From Streptomyces caniferus (lineage in GTDB: Bacteria; Actinomycetota; Actinomycetes; Streptomycetales; Streptomycetaceae), in NCBI RefSeq assembly GCF_009811555.1, contig NZ_BLIN01000005.1:930001-994000 (forward strand): 64,000 nt of DNA, written 5' to 3'. The translations under genes and the position numbers were made by a program. The notes beneath the pieces are model-generated. The model saw only the letters and a program-made list of their open reading frames with translations, did not search any database and was not told where the DNA came from. Positions 32,706-41,667 of this stretch are shown here, in pieces (the first letter of the stretch is position 1; each line of letters opens with the position of its first letter).

Positions 32706-32827
32706 CCGGCTCGGGGAGCTCCGGAACGGATCGGCCCGGCCCATATCGTGCGGCCGTTCGGAGGCGGTCCCATCATGGAACCAAGCGAGGTCCCGGCGAC
32801 TCGGCGGGCGCGGACAGAGGAGGACCT

Positions 32828-33022
32828 GTGACGACCAATGGCAGCGACAAGTCGGCCGAGAAGCCCCCGGTCGAGCTGTACACCGGTAGCGAGCGGCCCT
32901 ACGACCCGGAGGACCTGGTGAAGGTGTCCGGGCGCGAACCCACCCCCGCGACCCTGGAATGGGCCCGGCGTCTGATGGCCGAGGAGGGGCCCGGCCCCGC
33001 CATCGAGCGCTATCTGCCGTAA
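32828..33022 (+). CDS. Small acidic protein of unknown function
   Basis: A 64-aa soluble protein (MTTNGSDKSAEKPPVELY at the N-terminus, then YDPEDLVKVSGREPTPATLEWA, ending AIERYLP). The GTG start has a strong ribosome-binding site, AGAGGAGG, 5-6 nt upstream, and GC-rich third positions. It lies 122 nt after the phosphatase gene on the same strand and may be co-transcribed. No motif is recognised. The conserved-looking C-terminus (WARRLMAEEGPGPAIERYLP) suggests a real, possibly widespread actinomycete protein. Confidence 0.7.
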   Translation: MTTNGSDKSAEKPPVELYTGSERPYDPEDLVKVSGREPTPATLEWARRLMAEEGPGPAIERYLP

Positions 33023-33550
33023 CGGCCACCGGCTGACCGAGCGGGCCGACGGGCCACCGGACGGGGCGCGGGCGCGGACCGCTCCGCGGCACCGGCGCGC
33101 GCACCCGCCCGGCCCGCGGGCGCGGACACCCCCGCGCGCCGCGCGCCCGTACCGGCGGGGAGGGCTGTCCCGCACGGCCGTACCCACGGACGGCTGCCGC
33201 TCACGCACGCACGCCGCCACCTTCTCTCCGCCGCAACCCGCGCTCCGCCACGCGCCGTTGAGCCGCGCGCTCGCGCGCCTTGCCACGGCCCTCCGCCACC
33301 GCCCGTACCGATAAACCGCTTGCGGCGGCCCGTCGCGCTCGGGAAGATCCCCTCGACCGCGGCCGCGCCGCCGCGTCGGCATGCTCCGGAGCGTACCGAC
33401 GGAGCTCGTCTCCCTTCAGGGGGTGCGTATCACCCCTTACGGGCCCTTGCGCCCCGCAGGCGGCACGCACCACCGCTGTGGCACCGCTTCGCACGTCGCC
33501 AGCCCACCGGCCGGGTCCCGTCCGGGACTCGCCGCGGAAAGGAATCCACC
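33023..33550. other. GC-rich intergenic stretch without a clear gene
   Basis: About 530 bp, very GC-rich with runs of Arg-like codons in several frames and no good ribosome-binding site until GGAAAGG near 33537. I see only the promoter region of the DinB gene. Confidence 0.4.
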
Positions 33551-34057
33551 GTGACCACCGAACGCCCCGCCCCGCCCGTACGCGCGAACGAGCGGGAGAC
33601 CCTGCGGACCTACCTCGACTTTCACCGGGCCACCCTCGCCATGAAGACCGACGGCCTCTGCGACGAGGACCTCAGGCGCCAGGCGAGCCCGCCGTCCACG
33701 CTCTCCCTGCTCGGCCTGGTGCGGCACATGGCAGAGGTGGAGCGCACCTGGTTCCGCCGGGTGATCAACGGCGAGGACATCCCGCTCGTCTGGTCGGCCG
33801 ACGGCGACTTCCAGGTGGCGTACGACGCGTCCACGGCCACCCGCGCGGAGGCGTTCGACGCCTGGCAGACCGAGGTGGCGCACGCCCGTCGCATCGAGCG
33901 GGAGGCGGCGTCGCTCGATGTCACGGGATACCAGCCCCGCTGGGGCGAACATGTCTCCCTGCGCCTGGTGATGCTGCACCTGATCCATGAGTACGCCCGC
34001 CACAACGGCCATGCGGACTTCCTCCGCGAGGCCATCGACGGCACGGTCGGTCCCTGA
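33551..34057 (+). CDS. DinB/DUF664-family protein
   Basis: A 168-aa four-helix-bundle protein of the DinB superfamily (DUF664 type). Seen are LLGLVRHMAEVERTWFRRVI (about residues 53-72) and MLHLIHEYARHNGHADFLREAIDG near the C-terminus; the His residues in these two blocks form the metal site of the family. Members include mycothiol- or bacillithiol-dependent transferases and many unknowns. In a mycothiol-producing actinomycete a thiol S-transferase role is plausible but unproved. The GTG at 33551 is preceded by GGAAAGG. Confidence 0.9.
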   Translation: MTTERPAPPVRANERETLRTYLDFHRATLAMKTDGLCDEDLRRQASPPSTLSLLGLVRHMAEVERTWFRRVINGEDIPLVWSADGDFQVAYDASTATRAEAFDAWQTEVAHARRIEREAASLDVTGYQPRWGEHVSLRLVMLHLIHEYARHNGHADFLREAIDGTVGP

Positions 34058-34132
34058 GGGGCCCACAGCGGCCGGTGGCACTTCCGTGCCCACCGGCCGC
34101 CGTGGCGAGCGGACCGGCCGCTGCCGACGCCG

Positions 34133-35020
34133 CTAGCCGAGCTCCAGGCTGGTGACGGCGAAGGTCCGCTCCTGGTCCGTCGGCGGGACCGGGCCGGTGT
34201 ACATCCGGACGGTGTGCGACCGCGGGGTCAGTCCGCGGGCCGCGGCCAGGGCGTGCGCGGCCTGCCGCGGGCCGGGGATGTCGAGGAAGACCTCGCCGTC
34301 CGGGTCGACGGACGCGGTGAGGGCGTCGAAGAGGGCCTCGGCCGCTTCGGTGGTGTCGGCGAAGAGCGGGCCGATGCGATGGCCGGTGCGGGCCGGGCGG
34401 AGCACGCCGTATCCGGTGACGGCGCCCTCGCGCAGAAAGGCGAGGGCGGTGTGGCCGGGGGCCGTCAGCCAGCGGGTGACGAAGGCGCGGCGGTCGGCGG
34501 GGAAGCAGCGCCGGTCGTAGTCGGCGAGGGCGTCGAGGTGGGCGGCGGTGACCGGGACCACCTCGGCCGGCGGCGGTGTGCCGGGGCGCAGAGGGCGTCC
34601 GCCGTAGCGGATGGTGTCGTGGGCGGGCGCGAACCCGGCGCGCTGATAGGTGGCTTGCTGGGCGGGCACGGCGTCGAGGCCCACCGTCCGGGCACCGGCG
34701 TGCGGGAAGGCGGCACGCCAGGTGGCGAGTCCGAGGCCCTGCCGGCGGTGGCCGGGGTCGACGAGGTAGTAGCCCAGGAACGCATAGGCGTCCGAGTAGT
34801 TGACGATCGAGACCGCGGAGACGGTGCGTCCGGCGCGGCGTCCGAGGAAGAAGCCTCCGGGGTCGGTGGGGTGGAAGCAGGCGGTGTCGCCGAGGCCGGG
34901 GTTCCACTCCTCGTCGGCGGCCCACTGGGCGACGCGCTGCCAGTCCTCCAACGAGGCGGTGGAGACGGTCAGTTCGCCGGTGTCGGGCCGGTGGTCGGGG
35001 GCGTTGCCGATAGGGGGCAT
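34133..35020 (-). CDS. GNAT-family N-acetyltransferase, two-domain
   Basis: A 295-aa protein. The N-terminal GNAT domain (about residues 18-135) has the acetyl-CoA loop YLVDPGHRRQGLGLATWRAA (Arg-Arg-x-Gly-x-Gly/Ala pattern). The C-terminal half (about 150-285) is a second, divergent acetyltransferase-like domain (TALAFLREGAVTGYGVLRPARTGHRIGPLFAD) common in this subgroup. The substrate is unknown. ATG at 35020; the stop is TAG. It lies downstream of the amino-acid permease gene on the same strand with a 185-bp gap. Confidence 0.88.
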   Translation of the reverse strand: MPPIGNAPDHRPDTGELTVSTASLEDWQRVAQWAADEEWNPGLGDTACFHPTDPGGFFLGRRAGRTVSAVSIVNYSDAYAFLGYYLVDPGHRRQGLGLATWRAAFPHAGARTVGLDAVPAQQATYQRAGFAPAHDTIRYGGRPLRPGTPPPAEVVPVTAAHLDALADYDRRCFPADRRAFVTRWLTAPGHTALAFLREGAVTGYGVLRPARTGHRIGPLFADTTEAAEALFDALTASVDPDGEVFLDIPGPRQAAHALAAARGLTPRSHTVRMYTGPVPPTDQERTFAVTSLELG

Positions 35021-35205
35021 GCCGGGTGTACGTCCCTTCTGGTGGGGTCAGGGGGCGAGCGGAACCGGTAGGGACCGGTGGCGGCGCGCGGGGGCGGGCC
35101 GGCCGGGAGGTGCGGCCGGCCGGTCCGCCCGTGCGCGCCCGTCACGAGCCGTGATCCGGGGTGTTCCGTGTTGTTCCGTGTTTCGTGAGAGGCGCGCGAA
35201 CAGGC

Positions 35206-36741
35206 CTAGATCAGGTCCATCGCGGCGACCTCGTCGGGACGGCCGTAGCTGACCGGTCCCTGGAAACGCCGTCGGGCGGTGGCGAACCACCAGACGGTGG
35301 CGATGACCAGTACCACCGCCAGCGCGATGGGCGCGTAGTTGAACGAGGCGGGGGTGATGGGAGACGCCTGGGGCAGCATGAACAGCACATTGCTGATCAG
35401 GATCCAGGCCACGGCGACCGCCGCGACGGGCTTGCCGTACCGGCCGAGGTTCCACGGCCCGGCCTGGAAGTCGTCGAGGCGCAGCCGCAGGAAGATGGGC
35501 ACGGCGTAGGCGAGGAACAGGCCGACGACGTTGACGCTCACCACGGCGGTGAAGGCGGTGTGGGACCACCAGCCGGGCAGCACCAGCACCAGGGGGCAGG
35601 CCGCGGCGAGCCAGACGGCCTTCACGGGGGTACGGGTGCGCGCGGACACCGAATGCCACCAACGGGAGCCGGGCATCGCACCGTCCCGCGAGAAGGCAAA
35701 GATCTGCCGGGTATTGCTGGTCATGTTGGCGAGACCGCAGAAGAGCATCGCACCGATAACGATCAACAGCAGGAACTTCGCGGTGCTTTGGCCGAGTGCG
35801 TCGACGAGAATCTGCACCGGCGGCGCCTCGGCGCTCGCGGCGTGCCCATAGTCACGGATCGCGTAGACCAGCGCGAGCATGAGGATCAGTCCGGTGATCG
35901 CGGAGTAAGTGATCGCCCGCATGATGCCCCGGGGGGCGTTGACCGTGGCCTTCACCGTTTCTTCAGACATGTGGAAACTGCCGTCGAAGCCCGTGAAGGT
36001 CCAACTCGTGACGAGCAGGCCCAGCATTCCGCCGTAAATCGCATGGGTGAAGCCGGTGTTGTTGACGAAGTGCATCGCGAACGACGGCTGGTGGTGATCG
36101 GGGACCAGGGCCAGCGCGCTGACGATCACCACCATGCCGATCAGCAGCCACCACACGGAAATACGGTTCACCAGGGCAACCAGCCGCACGGTATACGTGT
36201 TGGCCAGCGCCTGGAGGAGAAGGATGGCCGCCGTGATGCCGACCGTCTGCTGCGCCGTCGGCTCGTAGGACGGCCACTGCATGGCGATGAACGCCTGGAT
36301 GAAGGTGGCGGCGGCGAAGTTGGTGGCCGCGGTCCCGCCGACCTGGCCCACGAAGTTCAGCCAGCCCGTGTACCAGGACCAGGCGCCCTGGTGCCGCTTG
36401 GCGAGCTTGCCGGCCGAGAAGTAGAGCGCGCCGCTGGTCGGGTAGGCGGAGGCGATCTCGCCCATCGCGGCGCCGACGAACAGCACCATGATCGACACGC
36501 CGATCCAGCCGAAGATCAGGATCCGTGGACCACCGGCGTTCATACCGAAGCCGAAGGAGGAGAAGATCCCGGAGATGATGTTGATGATGGTGAAGGAAAT
36601 GGCGAAATTGTCGAACGCCCGGAATCTGCGGGTGAGTTTCCGCGGATAGCCCATGGCGTGGAGCGTGGCGTCATCGTCGAGCGTGCCGGGGTCTGCCGGG
36701 TGGGGGGTTTTCGAGCGAGCTGGGGACGTACGCTCGGACAC
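35206..36741 (-). CDS. APC-superfamily amino acid permease
   Basis: A 511-aa permease with twelve hydrophobic segments. The N-terminal signature FDNFAISFTIINIISGIFSSFGFGMNAGGPRILIFGWIGV and the block SWTFTGFDGSFHMSEETVKATVNAPRGI match the amino acid/GABA/choline permease group. It imports an amino acid or amine by secondary transport; the substrate is not clear. GTG start at 36741 with AGAAAGG upstream. It is a single gene with no enzyme partner adjacent. Confidence 0.92.
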   Translation of the reverse strand: MSERTSPARSKTPHPADPGTLDDDATLHAMGYPRKLTRRFRAFDNFAISFTIINIISGIFSSFGFGMNAGGPRILIFGWIGVSIMVLFVGAAMGEIASAYPTSGALYFSAGKLAKRHQGAWSWYTGWLNFVGQVGGTAATNFAAATFIQAFIAMQWPSYEPTAQQTVGITAAILLLQALANTYTVRLVALVNRISVWWLLIGMVVIVSALALVPDHHQPSFAMHFVNNTGFTHAIYGGMLGLLVTSWTFTGFDGSFHMSEETVKATVNAPRGIMRAITYSAITGLILMLALVYAIRDYGHAASAEAPPVQILVDALGQSTAKFLLLIVIGAMLFCGLANMTSNTRQIFAFSRDGAMPGSRWWHSVSARTRTPVKAVWLAAACPLVLVLPGWWSHTAFTAVVSVNVVGLFLAYAVPIFLRLRLDDFQAGPWNLGRYGKPVAAVAVAWILISNVLFMLPQASPITPASFNYAPIALAVVLVIATVWWFATARRRFQGPVSYGRPDEVAAMDLI

Positions 36742-36865
36742 AACCGAAACCTTTCTGGGGGGACCGGGGGAAGAATGGATCGGGTTGAGCTGATCGAACG
36801 GGTGGAGCAGAATGGGTGACCCTTTTCAGGTGCTGAATCCGGCGCGACACGGGACTCCTCATAAA

Positions 36866-37822
36866 TCAGCCGTCATGCGGAACAGGAAGTCCGCAGGAAC
36901 GTCTCGCCCTGGTCAATTGCTCCTCGGGATCCCCGAATGCACTCCAGGGCATGCGCGAGGCATACGGCCCCATGGCCATGAAGACTTCGCGTGCCTCGAA
37001 TTCACGTTTCGCCATGAACAGCGCATGGGCCAGATACGCCAGATCCAGCACCGGCGTGTAACGGTAGGCGGCCACCTGCGGAAACCAGTTCCGGTAGATG
37101 CCCATGGCGGTGGTGATCCACTGGGGCTGCTCCCAGGTGTGGTCCGCGAGCAGTTCGGCCGGGTTGTAGTCCTCGACCAGCGCCACCAGGGGCAGCAGCC
37201 GCAGCGGTGAGGCGGCGGGAGCCCGCTGGCTCAGGAACGCGGCGACGTCCCAGCTCGCGCTGGACGAACCGCCGTAGCGGGTGAAGAAGAACGACAGGAA
37301 GCGGTGGTGCGCCTCGCGGTGCCAGGGGTCGAGCCGGAGGATGTGGGCGAAGAGGTACCAGGGTCCGGCCGGCGCGGTCAGCAGCCCCTGCGGCGCCGGG
37401 TCCTGCGGGCGGTCGAGGCGCGTCAGCGCCAGTTGCGCCACCCAGGGCGTGGGGTCCTTGGGCAGCAGCTTCGCGGCCCGCTCGCACGCCGATTGCGCTA
37501 TCCGCGCCAGGGCCCCCTGCCGCCGGTCGCCGGCATCGGCCATGCGCAGGGCCCGGAGCATCGCCACCCGGGCCCAGAGCAGCGCCGCCTCGGGCCCCGG
37601 CTCCTCGGCCAGCCAGCGCTCGGCCAGGTCCGAGTCGGCCGCCACGGACGCCAGCACGAGCGACCGGTGGGCGCGCACCTCGAAATCCTCCCGGGCCTCC
37701 CGCAGAACGTCGTGCGCGCTCAAGTACCGTCCGGTCCGTACGTCCATACACGCGCGCGCCAGCGCCCGGTCATCGGCAGCCGGACTCCACACGTACTGCC
37801 CCTCGAAAGAGCCGGCCGCCAT
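36866..37822 (-). CDS. Helical-repeat (TPR-like) protein of unknown function
   Basis: A 318-aa soluble protein, mostly alpha-helical with short repeat-like segments (ALARACMDVRTGRYLSAHDVLREARE, LVLASVAADSDLAERWLAEE, LLWARVAMLRALRMADAGDRR). It has an aromatic-rich centre (RFLSFFFTRYGGSSSASWDVAAFL, WITTAMGIYRNWFPQVAAYRY). No catalytic motif is seen. ATG at 37822 with GGGAGGGG upstream. It looks like a conserved Streptomyces protein acting through protein contacts, but I cannot name the family. It is followed by the permease gene, 124 bp away on the same strand. Confidence 0.75.
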   Translation of the reverse strand: MAAGSFEGQYVWSPAADDRALARACMDVRTGRYLSAHDVLREAREDFEVRAHRSLVLASVAADSDLAERWLAEEPGPEAALLWARVAMLRALRMADAGDRRQGALARIAQSACERAAKLLPKDPTPWVAQLALTRLDRPQDPAPQGLLTAPAGPWYLFAHILRLDPWHREAHHRFLSFFFTRYGGSSSASWDVAAFLSQRAPAASPLRLLPLVALVEDYNPAELLADHTWEQPQWITTAMGIYRNWFPQVAAYRYTPVLDLAYLAHALFMAKREFEAREVFMAMGPYASRMPWSAFGDPEEQLTRARRSCGLPVPHDG

Positions 37823-38887
37823 GGTCCCCTCCCGGTCACGAAGGCGTCATCCCCCACACCACATTCCGGCCGAGACGAATTCAGCCGGATCCCTGCCACC
37901 GGTCAAGTGACAGCGGACACACCTTACTCACCCTCAACTCATCGCGAAAACAAGTCGCCTGGAATATCTGGTTCCGCACCTTTTAGCCTCGATGAAATTG
38001 AAAAGGAAACAACTTTTCGCCCGCCCTCCCGAACCCCTCCACTTTGCGATCCCGTTCAACACCGCGCATTTATTTGGCATATTCACCCGTTCACGTGACC
38101 TTCACAACTGCACATCGTTGCCGATTACCCCTCCGTATCCATCGTTTCCATGGAGGGAGGGCGGTCCGACCCCGCGGCCGCCACACCTTCCCGCCGCCCG
38201 GCCCGGGAAAGGCAGGACCCCCACCCCTCTCTCACCCTGGCGGGACCCGCCCCGCAACCCCTGACCGTTCTCGGCCAGTTCAGGACGCTTTCCGGCCATG
38301 CCCGTCGACGGCCGGCACCGAGGGCGGCGCGGGGTCCGGACGGACGGGAGCGCCGGCCCCGGCGGACCCACCCCTCCCCTGAAGAGGCGTGAGCCGCTTC
38401 GCGCGACCCGCCCCGTCACCGGCCCGGCCACCACCGGGCCCCTACGGGGCCGCGGGCCCACTCGAACCGACAACATTCAATGAATTCCTGACGCGCTTGT
38501 GAAACGGAACAGCGGGAAGCCGGAGTCGACGGGCCGGTGCACCGACGGAGCGGGGGCCGCACAATCACGAAGTCGGCTCAAGAGCAACCGAATTAGCGGA
38601 CGCTACTTTCCGGAACCACGCGATCACATGTAGCGTTCGACTGGACCGGAGGCCGTGACTTCACACCACGTCACGGCTGGGTACGGGCATGGGCGCGAGC
38701 GTTCCTGCGGTACGAGCGGAGCGATCGCCCCCGATGGGCGCACCTGCACCACAAGTGTCTGGCCGCCGCCCCGCCTCACCGCCGGACCGCCTCGCGATCG
38801 CTGCGGAGCACCTCAGAACCCTTGAACGTCGAGCACCGCCATGTCTGTCCGTACACGCCTGCTTTGCAAGAGGAATGGGCCCAGATC
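37823..38887. other. Long intergenic region with AT-richer patches upstream of the peptide cluster
   Basis: About 1.06 kb without a supported gene. Segments 37920-38140 and 38470-38660 are clearly less GC-rich than the surroundings, which suits promoters or recently acquired DNA. A 90-codon frame at 37992-38264 has Pro-rich low-quality coding and no ribosome-binding site. The region marks the left edge of the candidate peptide cluster. Confidence 0.45.
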
Positions 38888-39445
38888 ATGTTTATGAACC
38901 CCTCGACGACCCCGCTTGCGTTGCGTCCGGACGCCGACTTCGTCCGGCCGCCCATAGCCGGGCCCGGCGAAGGGCCACCCCTGGCGGTCGACCGGCTACC
39001 CGACGGAAAGTGGCAATTGACCCTGCACGACCTGGAACCCGTATCGGTGCACCGGCTGCCGTCCGACGAGGTCCACATCATCCTGGCGCCACCGGGCGAG
39101 GAACCGTCCCGGCCCGACGAGCCACCGGCCGGCCAGACCCGGCCGGAGCCGATCCGGATCGATACCGCGGCCCGGACGGTCTTCCTCAGAGGACGCCAAC
39201 TCGATCTGCCACGGCTGGAGTTCGACCTGCTCGCCCATCTCGTGCTGCATCCCCGGCGCGCCTTTACCCGGGAACAGCTGATGGCCGCCGTCTGGCCCAG
39301 CTGCCAGTCCAGCACCCGCACGGTCGACGTCCACATCGCCCGGCTCCGCCGTCGCCTGGGCCCCGGCCTGCGCGACACCATCAGCACGGTCTTCGGCATC
39401 GGCTACAAGTACCTGCCGGCCCCACAGGGCGAGGGCCGCGGCTGA
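38888..39445 (+). CDS. Winged-helix (OmpR/PhoB-type) DNA-binding protein without receiver domain
   Basis: A protein of about 185 aa whose C-terminal 100 residues are an OmpR-type winged helix: RIDTAARTVFLRGRQLDLPRLEFDLLAHLVLHPRRAFTREQLMAAVW, then TRTVDVHIARLRRRLG and ISTVFGIGYKYLP. The N-terminal 90 residues are not a receiver domain and I do not recognise them. Such orphan regulators often control adjacent specialised-metabolite genes. The start is uncertain: ATG 38888 is chosen, with an AAGAGG rather far upstream; TTG 38822 in frame would add 22 residues. It is convergent with the HypX-like gene. Confidence 0.82.
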   Translation: MFMNPSTTPLALRPDADFVRPPIAGPGEGPPLAVDRLPDGKWQLTLHDLEPVSVHRLPSDEVHIILAPPGEEPSRPDEPPAGQTRPEPIRIDTAARTVFLRGRQLDLPRLEFDLLAHLVLHPRRAFTREQLMAAVWPSCQSSTRTVDVHIARLRRRLGPGLRDTISTVFGIGYKYLPAPQGEGRG

Positions 39446-39614
39446 CGCACCGTCGCACGACCGCGGGGGACGTATGACAGGGGCCGGTCGCCGACGCTCG
39501 TCGGCCACCGGCCCCGTCCGCGATCCTGCGCCCGCCGGCCGTCCCTGCGCTCTTCGCACGTTCCCCACGACTGGTGCGAGGGCTCCGCGCCGCCGGCACG
39601 GGGGCTCCGACGCC

Positions 39615-41324
39615 TCAGGCCCCGGCGGGCGAGGCGTTCAGATGCGAGGGGGTCCCGGCCGCGGGGTCCTTGCGCACGAAGGCGCGGCGCAGGGCGTGAT
39701 AGGGCTCGTCCGGGTCGAAGAAGATGCGGTGCATACGCGCCAGTTCCTGCTCCCGGTAGGCGGCGAGCGGCCGCTCGGCCTCGTCGCGTTCGCGGGCGGC
39801 CTTCTTCGTGGCGATCCGGGCCTGGGTCGCGGGTGCCGACGCCAGCCGGCCGGCGAGCCGGGCGGTCCGTGCGGCGAAGTCCTGCGCGGTGCAGTCGATG
39901 ATCCGGTCGACCAGGCCGAGCCGTGCTCCGGCCGCCGCGGTCATCGGCAGGGCACGGGCGGTCAGTTGCCCGGCCACCTCGCGACCCGCCCGGCGGGGCA
40001 GCGTATAGGTCCAGTACTCCGAACCGTAGAGCCCCATCAGCCGGTAGTGGGGGTTGAGCACCACGGACGAGCGGCACCACACCTCGTCGGCGGCGAGGGC
40101 CAGCATCGCCCCACCCGCCGCGGCATTGCCGCCGAGCGCGGCGACCACCAGCCGGTCGGTGGTGGTCAGGACGGCGCCCACCAGGTCGTCCATGGCGTTG
40201 ATGTTGGCCCAGGACTCCTCGGCGGGGTCGGCGGCGGCCTCGATGACATGGAGATGGATGCCGTTGGAGAAGAAGTCCCGGCGGCCGCCGAGAACCAGCA
40301 CGGAGGTCGGCCGGGCACAGGCGTGGCGGTAGGCGGCGAGCAGGCGCCGGCAGTGGCCGGTGCTCATCGCGCCGCCGGGGAAGGAGAACTCCAGGAACCC
40401 GGCCGGGCCGTCCTCGCGGTAACGGATGTCGCTCCAGGTGCGGGGGCCGTCGCCGGGGTCGAGCGGGGCCGGGACCTCGGGGAGCCGCGGGAGACGGTCG
40501 CCCAGCGCCAGGGTGGCGGGCAGTTTGGGGGTGGCGGGCTCCCCCGGCGCGCGGGGTGCCCGCAGTTCCGGGATCCATACCGCGCCGTCGGCCGTCGCCC
40601 GGCAGATCGCGCCGCACCGGGTGGCGAGCAGCTCACCGGGCCGGCCCGTCAGGGTGTCCTCGGGGTGCCCGCCGTGCAAATGCCAGGTGTCGCCGAGGAG
40701 TTCGTCGCGCACGCCGGGCTGGGAGTCGGCGGCGCGCAGCTTGCGCACGACGGTGTCGGTGGGGTCGGACCGCCAGTCGATCCGGCGCAGGTCCTGGCGG
40801 AAGGGCGGCCGGGGGCGGCCGGGTCTCGCGGTGTCGGGGAGGTCGGCCTGCGGCTGCGGCCGGTGGGTGCCGGACGCCACGCGGGCGACGGCCGACAGCA
40901 CCGCCTCGATCGCGCCATCGGCGATCTCGTTGCGGTACAGGTCGCTCTTGCCCACGCCGGGGACGGGGAACTCGGCCGCGGCCCAGATGTCGCCGGCGTC
41001 CATCTCCTCATTGGCCTGCAGGACCGTCACCCCCCACCGTTCGGCGCCCAGGTGCACCGCCCAGTCCACCGACGACGGGCCGCGGTCGCCGACGGGGCCG
41101 GGGTGCACGATCAGGCAGGTGTACGCCGACCACACCTCACGGGGCACGGCCGTCTTGAGCATCGGTGCCACGATCAGGTCCGGGGCGTGCCGGCGCACGA
41201 CCTCCAAGAGCGGTGTCCCGCTCGTCACCAGCTCCACGCCCACGTGGTGTCCCCGCTCGCCGAGTTCCGCGTGGACGCGCTGCGTCAGGCTGTTGAACGC
41301 GCCGGCAATGAGCAGAATGCGCAC
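39615..41324 (-). CDS. HypX-like formyltransferase/enoyl-CoA hydratase fusion
   Basis: A 569-aa two-domain protein. The N-terminal part (about residues 1-250) is a formyl-THF-dependent formyltransferase with the HypX-specific motif HPGPVGDRGPSSVDWA. The C-terminal part (about 270-510) is a crotonase/enoyl-CoA hydratase domain (LVLGGRRDFFSNGIHL, ALGGNAAAGGAMLALAADEVW, NPHYRLMGLYGSEYW). HypX makes formyl-CoA and releases CO for the NiFe-hydrogenase active site. No hydrogenase or hyp gene is in this window, and the gene sits in a peptide cluster, so it may have a different acceptor. The GTG at 41324 has GGGGAG 6 nt upstream. The 68-aa gene at 41351 precedes it in the same direction. Confidence 0.88.
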   Translation of the reverse strand: MRILLIAGAFNSLTQRVHAELGERGHHVGVELVTSGTPLLEVVRRHAPDLIVAPMLKTAVPREVWSAYTCLIVHPGPVGDRGPSSVDWAVHLGAERWGVTVLQANEEMDAGDIWAAAEFPVPGVGKSDLYRNEIADGAIEAVLSAVARVASGTHRPQPQADLPDTARPGRPRPPFRQDLRRIDWRSDPTDTVVRKLRAADSQPGVRDELLGDTWHLHGGHPEDTLTGRPGELLATRCGAICRATADGAVWIPELRAPRAPGEPATPKLPATLALGDRLPRLPEVPAPLDPGDGPRTWSDIRYREDGPAGFLEFSFPGGAMSTGHCRRLLAAYRHACARPTSVLVLGGRRDFFSNGIHLHVIEAAADPAEESWANINAMDDLVGAVLTTTDRLVVAALGGNAAAGGAMLALAADEVWCRSSVVLNPHYRLMGLYGSEYWTYTLPRRAGREVAGQLTARALPMTAAAGARLGLVDRIIDCTAQDFAARTARLAGRLASAPATQARIATKKAARERDEAERPLAAYREQELARMHRIFFDPDEPYHALRRAFVRKDPAAGTPSHLNASPAGA

Positions 41325-41350
41325 AGCGGACTCCCCTGGAGCTGGACCGG

Positions 41351-41557
41351 TCAGCGGGTGATCGTCGTGATCGTTCCCCACCGGCGGCCGCCCGGGACCG
41401 GACCCGCGCTACGGGTCACCCGATCGACGGCCGCCGTGCGGCCCAACGACCGTCCGAAGGTCATCTGACTGGCCGTCACATAGTTCCGCTTGTAGATCAT
41501 CTCGATGGAATTCCGCCAAAGTTGGCGCACCTCGTACGCTTCCACAGACCGCGACAT
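41351..41557 (-). CDS. Small protein upstream of the HypX-like gene
   Basis: A 68-aa basic protein (MSRSVEAYEVRQLWRNSIEM at the N-terminus, then IYKRNYVTASQMTFGRSLGRT, with a Thr/Gly-rich C-terminus). Third codon positions are mostly G or C, the stop is 26 nt before the HypX-like start, and the frame is the only plausible one in this gap, so it is probably expressed. No Shine-Dalgarno is visible before the ATG at 41557; it could be leaderless, since AT-rich promoter-like sequence lies directly upstream. It could be a regulator, a leader-binding helper or a second peptide substrate. Family unknown. Confidence 0.5.
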   Translation of the reverse strand: MSRSVEAYEVRQLWRNSIEMIYKRNYVTASQMTFGRSLGRTAAVDRVTRSAGPVPGGRRWGTITTITR

Positions 41558-41566
41558 TGCCGTTAA

Positions 41567-41596
41567 TTGACATTCACTTGGTCATACTTTTACCTT
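41567..41596 (+). promoter_or_regulatory. Candidate promoter of the GCIS-repeat peptide gene
   Basis: TTGACA at 41567-41572 and TACCTT at 41591-41596, separated by 18 bp, in an AT-richer gap. This resembles a housekeeping (HrdB-type) promoter about 70 bp upstream of the peptide start. Confidence 0.45.
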
Positions 41597-41667
41597 CGGA
41601 GCACGGCATCAGCGCAGGTCAGCGCCGTATGCCCCGTTCGTCTTCCGCACTCTCATCGGAGGTTCCC

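Noticed and set aside
37992..38264. 90-codon frame beginning MKLKRKQLF
   Set aside because: It turns into Pro/Arg-rich low-complexity sequence with no Shine-Dalgarno or family likeness.
38689..39477. Long plus-strand frame overlapping the winged-helix gene
   Set aside because: It has no motif, while the alternative frame encodes a complete OmpR-type winged helix.
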